Notes under the pieces: model-generated
The model's input: only the letters and a program-made list of their open reading frames with translations
Told to the model about the DNA's origin: nothing
The model's database searches: none
Assembly (NCBI RefSeq): GCF_004103825.1
Contig: NZ_RYFI01000007.1
Coordinates: 1 to 34,164, forward strand
Direction of reading: 5' to 3'
Origin: Hansschlegelia zhihuaiae
Lineage (GTDB): Bacteria > Pseudomonadota > Alphaproteobacteria > Rhizobiales > Methylopilaceae
DNA length: 34,164 nt
Shown: in pieces, positions 8,485 to 16,823 of the stretch
How the letters are laid out: the number at the start of each line of letters is the position of its first letter
Numbering within the stretch: the stretch's first letter is position 1
Made by a program: the position numbers and the translations under genes

Positions 8485-9465
8485 TCAGAAGTCGAAATTG
8501 ATCATCTTTTTCATCACGAGCACGCCCGTGATCATCCACGCCGCCGACATCACCAGCATGAAGCGGCCCATATTGGTCGTGAACATGTCCTTCATGTAGT
8601 CCGGCGTCGTCACCGAGATGACGCAGATCGTCAGGATCGGCAGCGATCCGATGATCGCCGCGGAGGCCTTCGCCTCCATGCTGAGCGCCTGGATCTTCTG
8701 CTTCATCTTCTTGCGGTCGCGCAGCACCTTGGAAAGGTTGCCGAGCGCGTCGGACAGGCTGCCGCCGGCCTTGGCCTGGATCGCGATGACGATGCCGAAG
8801 AAGTTGGCCTCCGGCACCGGCATACGCTCGTAGAGCTTGCTGACCGCCTCGGAGAGCGGGATGCCGACCGCCTGCTCCTCGACGATCTTGCGAAACTCGG
8901 ACTTCACCGGCTCCTGCGCCTCGTTGGCGACGATCCGGATGCAGTCGCCGAGCGGCAGTCCGGCCTTCAGGCCGCGCAGGATGACTTCGACGCCGTCGGG
9001 CAAGGCCGTCAGGAACCGGTTGATGCGGCGCTTGCGCAGGAAGGAGAGCGCCCAGCGCGGCAGGCCGAAGCCGCCCACGAAGGCCGCGAGCGCGCCGACC
9101 CGCCAGTCGCCGGACACGACCATCAGCGTCGCGCCCAACAGCACGGCGACGACGCCGCTCGCGACGTAGAAGCGCTGGACCGACCAGTCGAGGCCGGCCT
9201 GCGCGATCCTCATCGCCAGGCTCGGGCGGTTGATGCGCTTCTGGCGCTCGTCGAGCGCCTTGAGGCTGTCCGCCACCTGGCCGCGTCGCAGGCTCTCGAC
9301 GGCCGCGAGCGTCGCGGCCTGGCGGCGGTCGAGCCCGATCATCTTCTGGCGCGCCTCGACCCTGAGCGCGCCCGACAGATAGGGGTAGATCAGCGCATAG
9401 GCCGCCCCGCCCGCGGCGACCGCCGCAAGCAGGACGATGGGAAGCTTTCCGCCTAGGTCGATCAT
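8485..9465 (-). CDS. tadB: Tad pilus inner-membrane platform protein TadB
   Basis: A 326-aa GSPII_F protein. An N-terminal membrane anchor (LPIVLLAAVAAGGAAYALIY) is followed by a charged segment, two membrane helices around residues 98-140, the F domain with LPDGVEVILRGLKAGLPLG and GGSLSDALGNLSKVLR, and a C-terminal pair of helices ending in MKKMINFDF. It is the partner of TadC in the pilus platform. GAGG stands about 8 nt before ATG 9465, and the gene begins 27 bp after cpaF ends, consistent with one operon. The order cpaF-tadB-tadC is the standard tad core. Confidence 0.94.
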   Translation of the reverse strand: MIDLGGKLPIVLLAAVAAGGAAYALIYPYLSGALRVEARQKMIGLDRRQAATLAAVESLRRGQVADSLKALDERQKRINRPSLAMRIAQAGLDWSVQRFYVASGVVAVLLGATLMVVSGDWRVGALAAFVGGFGLPRWALSFLRKRRINRFLTALPDGVEVILRGLKAGLPLGDCIRIVANEAQEPVKSEFRKIVEEQAVGIPLSEAVSKLYERMPVPEANFFGIVIAIQAKAGGSLSDALGNLSKVLRDRKKMKQKIQALSMEAKASAAIIGSLPILTICVISVTTPDYMKDMFTTNMGRFMLVMSAAWMITGVLVMKKMINFDF

Positions 9466-9492
9466 CGGTGCGCCTCAGTCTCCGTCACGGCG

Positions 9493-10974
9493 TCACGCGA
9501 CCCGTGAGGGCGAGTCGACGTCCATCGCGTCGATCGCGGCCGCGAGCCGATTCTCTTCGCCGAAATACCGGGCGCGCTCCCAGAAGCGCGGACGGCCGAT
9601 GCCGGTCGAGCGGTGGCGGCCTATCAGCCGCTTGTTCTGGTCTTCGCCCAGGATGTCGTAGAGCAGGATGTCCTGCGTGATGATCACGTCCCCTTCCATG
9701 CCCATCACCTCGGTGACGTGGGTGATGCGGCGCGAGCCGTCGCGCAGGCGGGACGCCTGGATGATGACGTCCACCGAGGTGCACACCATCTCGCGGATGG
9801 TCTTGGACGGCAGCGAGTAGCCGCCCATCGTAATCATCGACTCGAGACGGGACAGAGCCTCGCGCGGCGAGTTGGCGTGGAGCGTGCCCATCGAGCCGTC
9901 ATGGCCGGTGTTCATGGCCTGCAGCAGGTCGAACGCTTCCGGTCCGCGCACCTCGCCCACGATGATCCGCTCGGGACGCATGCGCAGGCAGTTCTTGACG
10001 AGGTCGCGCATGGTGACCTGGCCCTCGCCCTCGAGGTTCGGCGGCCGGGTCTCGAGGCGGACGGTGTGCGGCTGCTGGAGCTGGAGCTCGGCCGCGTCCT
10101 CGCAGGTGATGATGCGCTCGTCCTCGTCGATGTAGCGCGTGAGGCAATTGAGCAGCGTCGTCTTGCCCGAGCCCGTGCCGCCCGAGATCAGGACGTTGCA
10201 GCGCACGCGGCCGATGATCTTCAGGATCTCGGCGCCCTCGGGGCTGATCGAGCCGAAGCGCACCAGCTGGTCGAGGGTGAGCTTGTCCTTCTTGAATTTT
10301 CGGATGGTGAGGGTCGGCCCGTCGAGCGCGAGCGGCCCGACGATGACGTTGACGCGCGAGCCGTCCGGCAGGCGCGCGTCGCAGATCGGCGAGCTCTCGT
10401 CGACGCGCCGGCCGACCTGGCTCACGATCCGCTGGCAGATGTTGAGCAGCTGGGCGTTGTCGCGGAACCGGACATGCGTGTTCTGCACCTTGCCCTGGAC
10501 TTCGATGTAGGTCCGCTCGGCGCCGTTCACCATGATGTCGGCGATGTCGTCGCGGGCGAGCAGCGGCTCGAGCGGCCCGTAGCCGAGCACGTCGTTGCAG
10601 ATGTCCTCGAGCAGCTCCTCCTGCTCGGCGATCGACATCACGACGTTTCGGATCGCGATGATCTCGTTGACGATGTCGCGGATTTCCTCGCGCGCGCTCT
10701 CGACGTCGAGACGGGCGAGCTGGGCAAGGTCGATGGCCTCGATCAGCGCGCCGAAGATGCGGCTCTTCGTCTGGAAGTAGTCCTCGCCGCGCTTGACGTC
10801 GATCGGCGGGGGCGGCGGCGCGGTCGGCGACCTGAGATCGGGCGACGGCGCGAGCTGCGGCGCCGGCTGCGTCGGGACGGCGAGCAACGGAGCGCCGAAC
10901 TCGCTATTGGTCGTGGCGCTCCGGCCGAGGCCGGCGCCCGCCGGCGCGATCGTCGATCCGCGTTTTCCGAACAT
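9493..10974 (-). CDS. cpaF: Flp pilus assembly ATPase CpaF/TadA
   Basis: A 493-aa secretion ATPase of the GspE/VirB11-like family that powers Flp pilus extension and probably retraction. Residues 1-60 are a low-complexity Pro/Ala-rich tail common in alphaproteobacterial CpaF. The N-domain includes GYGPLEPLL (131-139) and DIADIMVNG. The ATPase core has Walker A GGTGSGKT (265-272), the acidic Asp-box region CEDAAELQL (291-299), Walker B-like RIIVGEVRG (336-344) and the His box GTLHANS (363-369). AAGGA lies about 9 nt before ATG 10974, and 25 bp separate it from cpaE. All catalytic elements look intact. Confidence 0.96.
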   Translation of the reverse strand: MFGKRGSTIAPAGAGLGRSATTNSEFGAPLLAVPTQPAPQLAPSPDLRSPTAPPPPPIDVKRGEDYFQTKSRIFGALIEAIDLAQLARLDVESAREEIRDIVNEIIAIRNVVMSIAEQEELLEDICNDVLGYGPLEPLLARDDIADIMVNGAERTYIEVQGKVQNTHVRFRDNAQLLNICQRIVSQVGRRVDESSPICDARLPDGSRVNVIVGPLALDGPTLTIRKFKKDKLTLDQLVRFGSISPEGAEILKIIGRVRCNVLISGGTGSGKTTLLNCLTRYIDEDERIITCEDAAELQLQQPHTVRLETRPPNLEGEGQVTMRDLVKNCLRMRPERIIVGEVRGPEAFDLLQAMNTGHDGSMGTLHANSPREALSRLESMITMGGYSLPSKTIREMVCTSVDVIIQASRLRDGSRRITHVTEVMGMEGDVIITQDILLYDILGEDQNKRLIGRHRSTGIGRPRFWERARYFGEENRLAAAIDAMDVDSPSRVA

Positions 10975-10999
10975 AGGTCGCGTCCTTACCCGGCCGAGG

Positions 11000-12280
11000 T
11001 CAGCCGGCCTTCTTCCAGGGAATGCGGGCCATCAGCGGGTCGAGCAGATTGCGCTTCGACCGCTTCGCCTCGATCTTGCCGGTGAGCCGCTTCGCGAGAT
11101 CGAGGAAGGTGTCGTTGACCTTGTGCGACGGCGAGGTCTCGGCGAGCATCTGGCCATTGTTGGCCGCGGTCCCGAAAAGCTGCGGATCGAATCCTATGAT
11201 CGCCGACGGTTCGACGTCGAGCGCCTTGGCGAACTCCGTGGCCTTGATCTCGGCGCGCTTCGGCATCGAGACCTGATTGAGGACAAGCTTGGCCGGGGCG
11301 TCGTTGGGCCGCGCCGTCTTCAGCAGGTCGATCAGGTTCTTGGCGTTGCGCAGGTTCGCGAGATCCGGGCTCGCGACCAGCACGACCTCGTCGGCCGCGA
11401 TCAGCGCGCGCTTCGACCAGGCGGTCCAGAGATGCGGCACGTCGAGCACCGCGCAGGGCACGTTCGACCTCAGAATGTCGAGCAGCGGGTCGAACACGTC
11501 CTCGTGGAAGTCGTAGACGCGGTCGAGCGTCGCCGGGGCGGCGAGCAGGCTGAGCTGTTCGGTGCATTTCGACAGCAGGCGGTCGACCAGCGCGGCGTCG
11601 AGCCGGTCGGGCGCGAACACCACCTCGGCCACGCCCTGTGGGGGGTCCTGGTTGAAGTTGAGGCCCGCCGTGCCGAAGGCGAGGTCGAGATCCACCACAA
11701 CCGTGTCGAGCTTGAGCTGCCGCGCCATCGCCCAGGCGGCGTTGTGGGCGACGGTGGACGCGCCGACGCCGCCCTTGGCGCCCACGAAGGCGATCGTGCG
11801 GCCGACCGGATCCGCGCCCGGCGCCCGGAAGATTTCGGAGAGCGAGCGCACCAGGTCGACCACCCCGAGCGGCGGCACGAGATAGTCGCTGACCCCGAGA
11901 CGCATCAACTCGCGATAGAGCAGGACGTCGTTGACCTGGCCGATCACCACCACCTTGGTGTCGCTGTCGCAGACGTCGGAGAGCCGATCGAGCGTCTCGA
12001 GCAGGCGCTCGCGGTGGGCGTCGCCTTCGATGACGATGACGTTCGGCGTGGGCGCGTTCCTGTAGGCCTCGGAAGCCGCGAGCCCGCCGCCCATCTGCAC
12101 CTTGACGTGCGCCTTCTCCATGCGGCGGTCGCCCGTCGCCTGCTCGATCAGCCGGGCGATCTCGGGCGTCTCGCAAAAGGCCTGGATCGAGACCCGCGGC
12201 AGCGGCGCGATGACGTCGGCGGGCGTTCCGTGGGTCTCGGCCGAACCGGCGAAGTTGCCGAATTGGTCGTGCGGGCTCAT
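11000..12280 (-). CDS. cpaE: Pilus localisation protein CpaE/TadZ, ParA/MinD-like
   Basis: A 426-aa protein (from ATG 12280) with an N-terminal receiver-like domain (about 30-150) lacking a clear phospho-acceptor pocket, then a ParA/MinD-type domain. CpaE/TadZ proteins place the pilus machinery at the cell pole. The P-loop is KGGVGAST at 170-177 (numbering from GTG 12283): the deviant ParA lysine is kept but the usual GK lysine is alanine, so nucleotide hydrolysis may be weak or absent; atypical P-loops are known among TadZ proteins. Starts GTG 12283 and ATG 12280 both overlap the cpaD stop, giving translational coupling; ATG in a TGATG junction is slightly preferred, as neither has a strong ribosome site. 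Confidence 0.92.
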   Translation of the reverse strand: MSPHDQFGNFAGSAETHGTPADVIAPLPRVSIQAFCETPEIARLIEQATGDRRMEKAHVKVQMGGGLAASEAYRNAPTPNVIVIEGDAHRERLLETLDRLSDVCDSDTKVVVIGQVNDVLLYRELMRLGVSDYLVPPLGVVDLVRSLSEIFRAPGADPVGRTIAFVGAKGGVGASTVAHNAAWAMARQLKLDTVVVDLDLAFGTAGLNFNQDPPQGVAEVVFAPDRLDAALVDRLLSKCTEQLSLLAAPATLDRVYDFHEDVFDPLLDILRSNVPCAVLDVPHLWTAWSKRALIAADEVVLVASPDLANLRNAKNLIDLLKTARPNDAPAKLVLNQVSMPKRAEIKATEFAKALDVEPSAIIGFDPQLFGTAANNGQMLAETSPSHKVNDTFLDLAKRLTGKIEAKRSKRNLLDPLMARIPWKKAG

Positions 12281-13002
12281 CACTGCGTTGCGACGTCGCT
12301 CACGACGGCGTCCTCCTGGCGGTAATTAGTTGTTGTGTCTTCGCCGGCGCGGTGCTTCTCGATCACCGTCTGGCGCCGCGCCGCGTAGATCGGGGTCTCG
12401 GCGCGCGGACGGGCGAGATCCTCGGGATCGGCGACCTGCGCCGCGAGGTTCGCCTGAGTGGCGCAACCAAAGTTCCAGTATTCGCGATTCTCGCTTGCGC
12501 CGTACATGTCCGCGCCGCCGTAGCCCAGGTCCTCTGGCCAATAACCGCATTTGTGCGGCACCTTGGCCTTGAGCTTGACGTAACCGAGCTTGACGAGCGC
12601 GACCTCGTCGCCATCGGCAGGATAACGACGGCTGACGATCTGCGTAGACGGCACGCCGGCGGCGGCGAGCGTGGCGCGGATTGCGGGCAGGGCGTGGGCC
12701 CCCTCGCCGCCTGTTGGAGTCATCACGCCAATCGGCCCACGTCCGTCCGTGCGCCAAGCGGCCGCGAAGGCCCGAAGGTCGGCCCGTTGGCGAGGCGTAA
12801 GACCCGGCGCGCCCGCACCGATTGGCAGGTCCAGGCGCTCCGATCCTTCCGCGAGCACTATCGGATGGCGCTGCGAGACGGTCGTGGGATAGGGGTCGTT
12901 GACGATTCGGTTGTTGAAGTTGCAGCCGCCGAGCGCAAGAGCGCCGGCAACTCCAAGCGCCACCAGACTGCAGCGCGGCAAGTGTGGATGAGAAAAGAAC
13001 AT
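12280..13002 (-). CDS. cpaD: Pilus assembly lipoprotein CpaD
   Basis: A 240-aa CpaD-family protein. A short N-region and hydrophobic stretch lead to the lipobox LGGC with the lipidated Cys at 27, so it should be exported by Sec, lipidated and held in the outer membrane beside the CpaC secretin. The mature part contains family pieces such as LTPRQRADLRAFAAAW and the Cys-containing HKCGYWPEDLGY and WNFGCATQANLAAQVADPEDL; the two cysteines may pair. The C-terminal tail is charged and variable. GGAG lies about 10 nt before ATG 13002. It follows cpaC by 27 bp and overlaps cpaE at its stop. Confidence 0.92.
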   Translation of the reverse strand: MFFSHPHLPRCSLVALGVAGALALGGCNFNNRIVNDPYPTTVSQRHPIVLAEGSERLDLPIGAGAPGLTPRQRADLRAFAAAWRTDGRGPIGVMTPTGGEGAHALPAIRATLAAAGVPSTQIVSRRYPADGDEVALVKLGYVKLKAKVPHKCGYWPEDLGYGGADMYGASENREYWNFGCATQANLAAQVADPEDLARPRAETPIYAARRQTVIEKHRAGEDTTTNYRQEDAVVSDVATQ

Positions 13003-13029
13003 CCTCGGGATCTCCGGTCGGCGCCTATG

Positions 13030-14529
13030 TCAGTCGACGATATATCCGACGCGCTGGCGCCCGACGGTGGCGGGATCGATTTTGCCAGGGACGCCATAGA
13101 GGCGATTCAATCGTCCTAGCAGCAGCGCGGAAGGGTCGGAGGGCTCGGCGAAGCCGTCGTCCGGGCTTTGAAGCTTGTCGGCGGCGACCGCCTTCGCCAG
13201 GTAGGGGGTGATGAAAATCGCGAGTTCGGTCTCGTTCTTGAGGTAGTCTGTCGAACGGAACAACGCCCCGAGGACCGGCAGCCTCATCAGACCCGGCCAA
13301 CCTGCGACGGCGCGCTTGGTCTGCTGCTGGATCAGCCCGCCCATCACGATGGATCCGCCCGAAGACACCTCGACCGTCGAATTCGCACGCCGAACCTGCA
13401 GACCCGGAATGACGAGGCCCCGATCGGTGATGCCGTTCGCAGGGTCGAGTTCGCTGACCTCGGTCGCGATCTTCAGGCTAATACGGCCGCCCGAAAGCAC
13501 CACCGGGGTGAAATTCAGACCGACGCCAAAATCCTTGAACTCGACAGAGCGCGTGCACCCGCCGTTGCCGCTGTCTTCGCAAGGGCCGGGAAAGGGATAC
13601 TGCCCGCCGGCAAGAAACTTGGCGCTCTCTCCCGAGATCGCGGTGAGGTTCGGTTCGGCGAGCGTCTTGATGACTCCAGCGCGCTCCATCGCCTGCAGTC
13701 GGGCCGAGTACAGGCTCGAGCCTCGTCTGATGCCGGCGGTGATGTTGCCTGACGGCTGGGCGTTGTTGGCGCCGAAGGGGAACGACGAGGCGAGTTGCTG
13801 GCCGACCGACGAGGCGCCGTCCGACCCGATCAGCCATCCGCCGCCGAGCTTCGCCGGGATGAGAAAGCCGGTCTCCGGGTCGATATGGCCGAACCCGTAG
13901 TCGACGCCGAGTTGCTTGATCACCTCGCGCTTCATCTCGACGACCTTGACCTTGAGCAGGACCTGGTCCTGGCCCTCGATCTTGAGCGCGTTCACCACCT
14001 TCTTCGGGTCGGCCATGTAGCCACTCGCGATATCGATCGCGGTCTGGGCCTCCTGGGCCGACTTGACCGAACCCGTCACCACCACGCCGTCGCCGACGCC
14101 CTCGACCCTCACCTTGCCGCCGTCGATCGACCGCGCGATCGAAGACCGGATCGAGCCGACGTCGCGCGACACCGAGACCTCGTAGGATGAGATCTCCTTG
14201 CCCTCCGAATCGAGGAACTTGACGTCGGTCTGGCCCGGACCGGTGCCATACAGATAGGCCTTGCGGGCGGAGCGCACCGCAGCGTTGGCGACCCCGGGGT
14301 CGGCCACGAACACTTCCTTGGCGTCGCGCGGCAGGGTGACCGCGTAGGTCTTGCCGATGCCGAGCTCGATCTTCGAGCCGTCGGCGTAGCCCGCATCCGA
14401 AAGATAGCCGGGATCGGCCGCCAACGCGGCGTGCGGGACGGCGAGCGCGAAGGCGCTGACCCCGACGATGGCGAGCCGCGCCAAGCGCGCGAGGCGGCGG
14501 CCGACGCCGCGGCGATCAGGCTGGGTCAT
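13030..14529 (-). CDS. cpaC: Outer-membrane secretin CpaC/RcpA
   Basis: A 499-aa secretin forming the Flp pilus outer-membrane channel. The open frame extends much further upstream, but that part is the shadow of cpaB. ATG 14529 gives a basic N-region, a hydrophobic core and AHAALA-type cleavage near residue 37. A start at 14565 would add 12 residues with no ribosome site. Residues about 50-125 are the pilus N-domain, about 135-175 a BON-like domain (VRVEGVGDGVVVTGSV), and about 190-450 the secretin core with LLKVKVVEMKREV and VEVSSGGSIVMGGLIQ. The inserted segment with two Cys (GPCEDSGNGGCTRS) may form a disulfide loop. It follows cpaB by 83 bp. Confidence 0.94.
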   Translation of the reverse strand: MTQPDRRGVGRRLARLARLAIVGVSAFALAVPHAALAADPGYLSDAGYADGSKIELGIGKTYAVTLPRDAKEVFVADPGVANAAVRSARKAYLYGTGPGQTDVKFLDSEGKEISSYEVSVSRDVGSIRSSIARSIDGGKVRVEGVGDGVVVTGSVKSAQEAQTAIDIASGYMADPKKVVNALKIEGQDQVLLKVKVVEMKREVIKQLGVDYGFGHIDPETGFLIPAKLGGGWLIGSDGASSVGQQLASSFPFGANNAQPSGNITAGIRRGSSLYSARLQAMERAGVIKTLAEPNLTAISGESAKFLAGGQYPFPGPCEDSGNGGCTRSVEFKDFGVGLNFTPVVLSGGRISLKIATEVSELDPANGITDRGLVIPGLQVRRANSTVEVSSGGSIVMGGLIQQQTKRAVAGWPGLMRLPVLGALFRSTDYLKNETELAIFITPYLAKAVAADKLQSPDDGFAEPSDPSALLLGRLNRLYGVPGKIDPATVGRQRVGYIVD

Positions 14530-14612
14530 CGCTCTCTTTGCCTCAGGCGTCTCGGCGCAGATCATGTCGGGCGTCCGGGTGAAAGGGTGCGGAAGAGAAA
14601 GACGGCCACGGA

Positions 14613-15395
14613 TCATCGTCCGCCGTCCTGGGTCGGGATTCCGAAGCGCACGATCGTCACGGCGTTGTTGCGGCGGGCCGCGGGGTCGGAGGGATCGGCC
14701 GCCGTCGGACCCGAGTCGACCAGCGAGCGCAGCGCGAGCGAGATCGTGCCGAGCTGGCGGCTGAGCGCGACCTGCTCGGCCTGGGCCGGCGAAAGCTCGA
14801 GCGTCGCGGTGCGTCCGACCACGACCTTCTGGCCGTCCTTGTCCTCGACGGTCTGGTCGATCGCGAGCACGCGGATGTTCTGGCCGATCGTCTCGCTGAA
14901 GGATTCGTCGCGGCCCGAACGGCCCGTCACCTTGCGGGTCAGCAGGATGTCCACCCGGTCGTTCGGCAGGATGAAGCCGCCCGCTCCGGTCTCGGCCGAG
15001 ATCTCGATCGAGATCGCCCGCATGCCCGCCGGCAGGATCGCGGCCATGTAGCCGGAGCCCGTGCCCTTGATCAGCTTCTCCGGCCGGATCGGCTCGCCGG
15101 CCACGAAGGGCGAGCGAGCGATCGAGCCGGCCGTGTCCTCCAGAGCGTGCGGGGCGCTGGCGCGCTGCAGGAATGCGGCGTTCGCGGCTTCGGCGGGCCA
15201 AGCCTGCCAGCGGACGTCGGAGGCGGCAACCGCCGCGCCCATGCCGATGTCCTTCGCCGCGACCAGCACTTCGACGGTCCGGATCGGCTTGTCGGCGACC
15301 TGAGCGGGCTGGTCGTTTCCGCCGCTGGCGAGAAACAACGCCGCCAGGCCGGCCGCCGCGGCGATGCCAAGAACCACGAGCCGAGCGGCTTTCAT
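14613..15395 (-). CDS. cpaB: Flp pilus assembly protein CpaB/RcpC
   Basis: A 260-aa periplasmic protein. ATG 15395 (MKAARLVVLG) is chosen over ATG 15413 because a GGGGGAAC ribosome site lies just before it and the signal anchor then starts at the usual place. After one N-terminal hydrophobic segment come a SAF domain (VEVLVAAKDIGMGAAVAASDVRW, about 40-110) and the RcpC region (GMRAISIEIS, FILPNDRVDILLTRK). CpaB is thought to bind or modify peptidoglycan and to support the secretin. It is the first gene of the long run cpaB-C-D-E-F-tadB-tadC; the 163-bp gap upstream holds putative CtrA boxes and a hairpin, so a promoter there is likely. Confidence 0.93.
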   Translation of the reverse strand: MKAARLVVLGIAAAAGLAALFLASGGNDQPAQVADKPIRTVEVLVAAKDIGMGAAVAASDVRWQAWPAEAANAAFLQRASAPHALEDTAGSIARSPFVAGEPIRPEKLIKGTGSGYMAAILPAGMRAISIEISAETGAGGFILPNDRVDILLTRKVTGRSGRDESFSETIGQNIRVLAIDQTVEDKDGQKVVVGRTATLELSPAQAEQVALSRQLGTISLALRSLVDSGPTAADPSDPAARRNNAVTIVRFGIPTQDGGR

Positions 15396-15416
15396 ATCGT
15401 TCCCCCGCACCAAAGA

Positions 15417-15434
15417 CCCCCGTCGGCACGGGGG
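15417..15434 (-). terminator. GC hairpin ahead of cpaB (terminator/attenuator-like)
   Basis: Perfect 7-bp stem CCCCCGT (15417-15423) and ACGGGGG (15428-15434) with a CGGC loop. Read on the minus strand it is followed by TCTTTGG, a poor U tract, then the cpaB ribosome site. It could limit readthrough from pilin-cpaA or structure the cpaB leader. Confidence 0.4.
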
Positions 15435-15470
15435 CCCTGAATCATCAGGACTTAGGGGAACATCGAAACG

Positions 15471-15485
15471 TCAATTCATGGTTAA
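15471..15485. promoter_or_regulatory. Putative CtrA box 1 upstream of cpaB
   Basis: TCAA-N7-TTAA, one mismatch from the CtrA consensus TTAA-N7-TTAA. It contains ATGGTTAA, the reverse complement of the TTAACCAT half-site. It lies 76-90 nt upstream of the cpaB start. CtrA activates pilus genes in Caulobacter; its role here is inferred. Confidence 0.5.
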
Positions 15486-15512
15486 CAAGCCGTCGCCAAG
15501 TTGTAGGAGCGG

Positions 15513-15527
15513 CTAAGCGGTGTTTAA
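15513..15527. promoter_or_regulatory. Putative CtrA box 2 upstream of cpaB
   Basis: CTAA-N7-TTAA, also one mismatch from consensus, 42 bp from box 1 (start to start, about four helical turns). It is enclosed by the 8-bp inverted repeat CAAGTTGT (15497-15504) and ACAACTTG (15534-15541), which may belong to the same control site. Confidence 0.45.
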
Positions 15528-15558
15528 CTATTGACAACTTGCTGCTAAGTTCGGGCGA

Positions 15559-16059
15559 TCATCCGAGATGGGCGAACCACGCGGTCTGCGGCCACAGCGC
15601 GAGCGTGCCGGCCGCGAGCGCAATTCCGTAGGGCACGCCCGTCTTGGGATGATGCAGCCGGGCGATCCAGTCGACGCCCGCGAACCGCACCGGCAGAGCG
15701 GAGCGACGATAGAAAAGCGTCGCGAAGGTCAGAGCGCCCCCGAGAATCGCGAAGGCCACGAACCAGGCGAGCAGCGGCTCGAAGCCGAGCCAGAGCGCAA
15801 GCGCGGCCGCAAGCTTGGCGTCGCCGCCCCCGATCCACCCCGGCGCGAACAGCACGAAGCCGACTGCGAGAACAAGAAGGCCCGCGAGGGCGTGCCACCC
15901 GACCTCCGCCGGAGAGAAACCCGCGAGATAAGCGGCCGGAAAGAACGCGACCGTGAGCGCGAGCACCAGACGGTTGGGGATCGTCATGGTCATAAGATCC
16001 GACACCGCCGCCACCACGACGAGGGCGGGAACGATCGCGACTACGAAGATCTCGAGCAT
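15559..16059 (-). CDS. cpaA: Prepilin peptidase CpaA/TadV
   Basis: A 166-aa inner-membrane aspartic peptidase (A24 family) that removes the leader from Flp prepilin. ATG 16059 (MLEIFVVAIV) is preferred over the open frame's upstream start at 16119, whose extra residues are charged and unlike the family. Two catalytic aspartates are visible: D21 in VSDLMTMTIPN and D80 in GGGDAK. About five to six hydrophobic segments follow, and it lacks the N-methyltransferase half of classical PilD, as usual for Tad systems. It lies 209 bp downstream of the pilin and 163 bp upstream of cpaB, so it may be cotranscribed with the pilin or separately expressed. Confidence 0.92.
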   Translation of the reverse strand: MLEIFVVAIVPALVVVAAVSDLMTMTIPNRLVLALTVAFFPAAYLAGFSPAEVGWHALAGLLVLAVGFVLFAPGWIGGGDAKLAAALALWLGFEPLLAWFVAFAILGGALTFATLFYRRSALPVRFAGVDWIARLHHPKTGVPYGIALAAGTLALWPQTAWFAHLG

Positions 16060-16208
16060 CGGTGCGGTCGGCCCTGAAGTCGTCTCGACTGCGCCGCCGC
16101 GATGTCGGCGACGCGGCATCCTGCCCAGGCGTCGCCTAACAAAAGGCGAAGCGCCGGAAACGGCGAAACCGCCTTCCCGAGGGTCGGCGGTCCCGGTCGC
16201 GCCCTGTC

Positions 16209-16235
16209 GGAGCCGCCCGACGAGCGGACGGCTCC
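16209..16235 (-). terminator. Hairpin downstream of the pilin gene
   Basis: GGAGCCG (16209-16215) and CGGCTCC (16229-16235) pair perfectly, with an inner CCG/CGG pair after one mismatch, 33 bp after the pilin stop in transcript order. There is no T tract. Such a hairpin could trim or protect the abundant pilin message ahead of cpaA. The rest of the 209-bp gap shows only smaller GC hairpins. Confidence 0.4.
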
Positions 16236-16268
16236 TGACCGGGGCAGCCTCTCAGCGAGGCTATGGCC

Positions 16269-16433
16269 TCAGCCGTCGAGGTTGTCCTTGACGCTCTCGA
16301 AAGTGGTGATCAGAGACCCGCCAACGGCCTTCACGGTCATAATGATGGCGATCGCGATGCCGACCGCGATCAGGCCGTACTCGATGGCGGTGGCGCCGGA
16401 CTCGTTCTTGGCGAAAGCCTTGAGCATGCTCAT
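16269..16433 (-). CDS. pilA: Flp-type pilin (major Tad pilin)
   Basis: A 54-aa small pilin. It begins MSMLKAFAKNESGATAIEYG, with the Flp processing site between G13 and A14 followed by ATAIEYGL, including the conserved Glu and Tyr at positions +5 and +6 of the mature protein. A hydrophobic stretch of about 20 residues (LIAVGIAIAIIMTVKAVGGS) and a short tail SLITTFESVKDNLDG complete it. CpaA should remove the 13-residue leader, and CpaF-TadB-TadC should assemble the mature subunit into adhesive pili. The ribosome site AGGAG lies 8 nt before ATG 16433. It heads the minus-strand pilus genes, behind an unusually AT-rich upstream region. Confidence 0.95.
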   Translation of the reverse strand: MSMLKAFAKNESGATAIEYGLIAVGIAIAIIMTVKAVGGSLITTFESVKDNLDG

Positions 16434-16823
16434 GATGAAACTCCTGGTTCACGGAGATTGCGACAACTTCCGTCCCGTGTCCTTCCGTCGTCGGTGCGCC
16501 GGGAACGTCGTGAACCTAACGCGCGGCGCGTTGCTATTCTGTTAATGGAGAAACAGAGTTTTATGTGATTCAAAATCTTCCTTTCCAAAGTTAAAGTATC
16601 GTTTTACAGTCCAATATAATTAATTCCATTTAATTTTCGTAATTAAGTTTCAAAGTTTAGCTTTATACTGATACATGACGCGAGATGGTCGGACGGCATC
16701 GAGGATGACGGCGGGCCGGCGCGGTCATGCCAGCTAAGGACGCGCGAGGCGAAAGACGGCCCGTTAGGACTTCGTTCACCCAATTCCGCTTGACTGGCGG
16801 GACCGAATAATGGGGACGAGACC
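16434..16823. promoter_or_regulatory. AT-rich divergent control region between pilin and the secretin N-domain gene
   Basis: No gene was found in these 390 bp. About 16535-16675 is strikingly AT-rich against the GC-rich window. It holds TTAA half-sites at 16542, 16591, 16620, 16630 and 16643; two are arranged TTAA-N6-TTAA (16620-16633), one base short of the CtrA spacing. TATACT at 16664-16669 is a good plus-strand -10 candidate, with TTAA 16643-16646 near the -35 position. The region probably carries promoters for both divergent genes. Confidence 0.5.

Noticed and set aside
13030-15429. A 799-aa version of the secretin
   Set aside because: The upstream 300 codons are out-of-frame translation of cpaB; the signal peptide near 14529 marks the true start.
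16620-16646. A full CtrA box upstream of the pilin
   Set aside because: The TTAA pairs are spaced by 6 and 9 bases, not 7; kept only as a remark in the AT-rich region.
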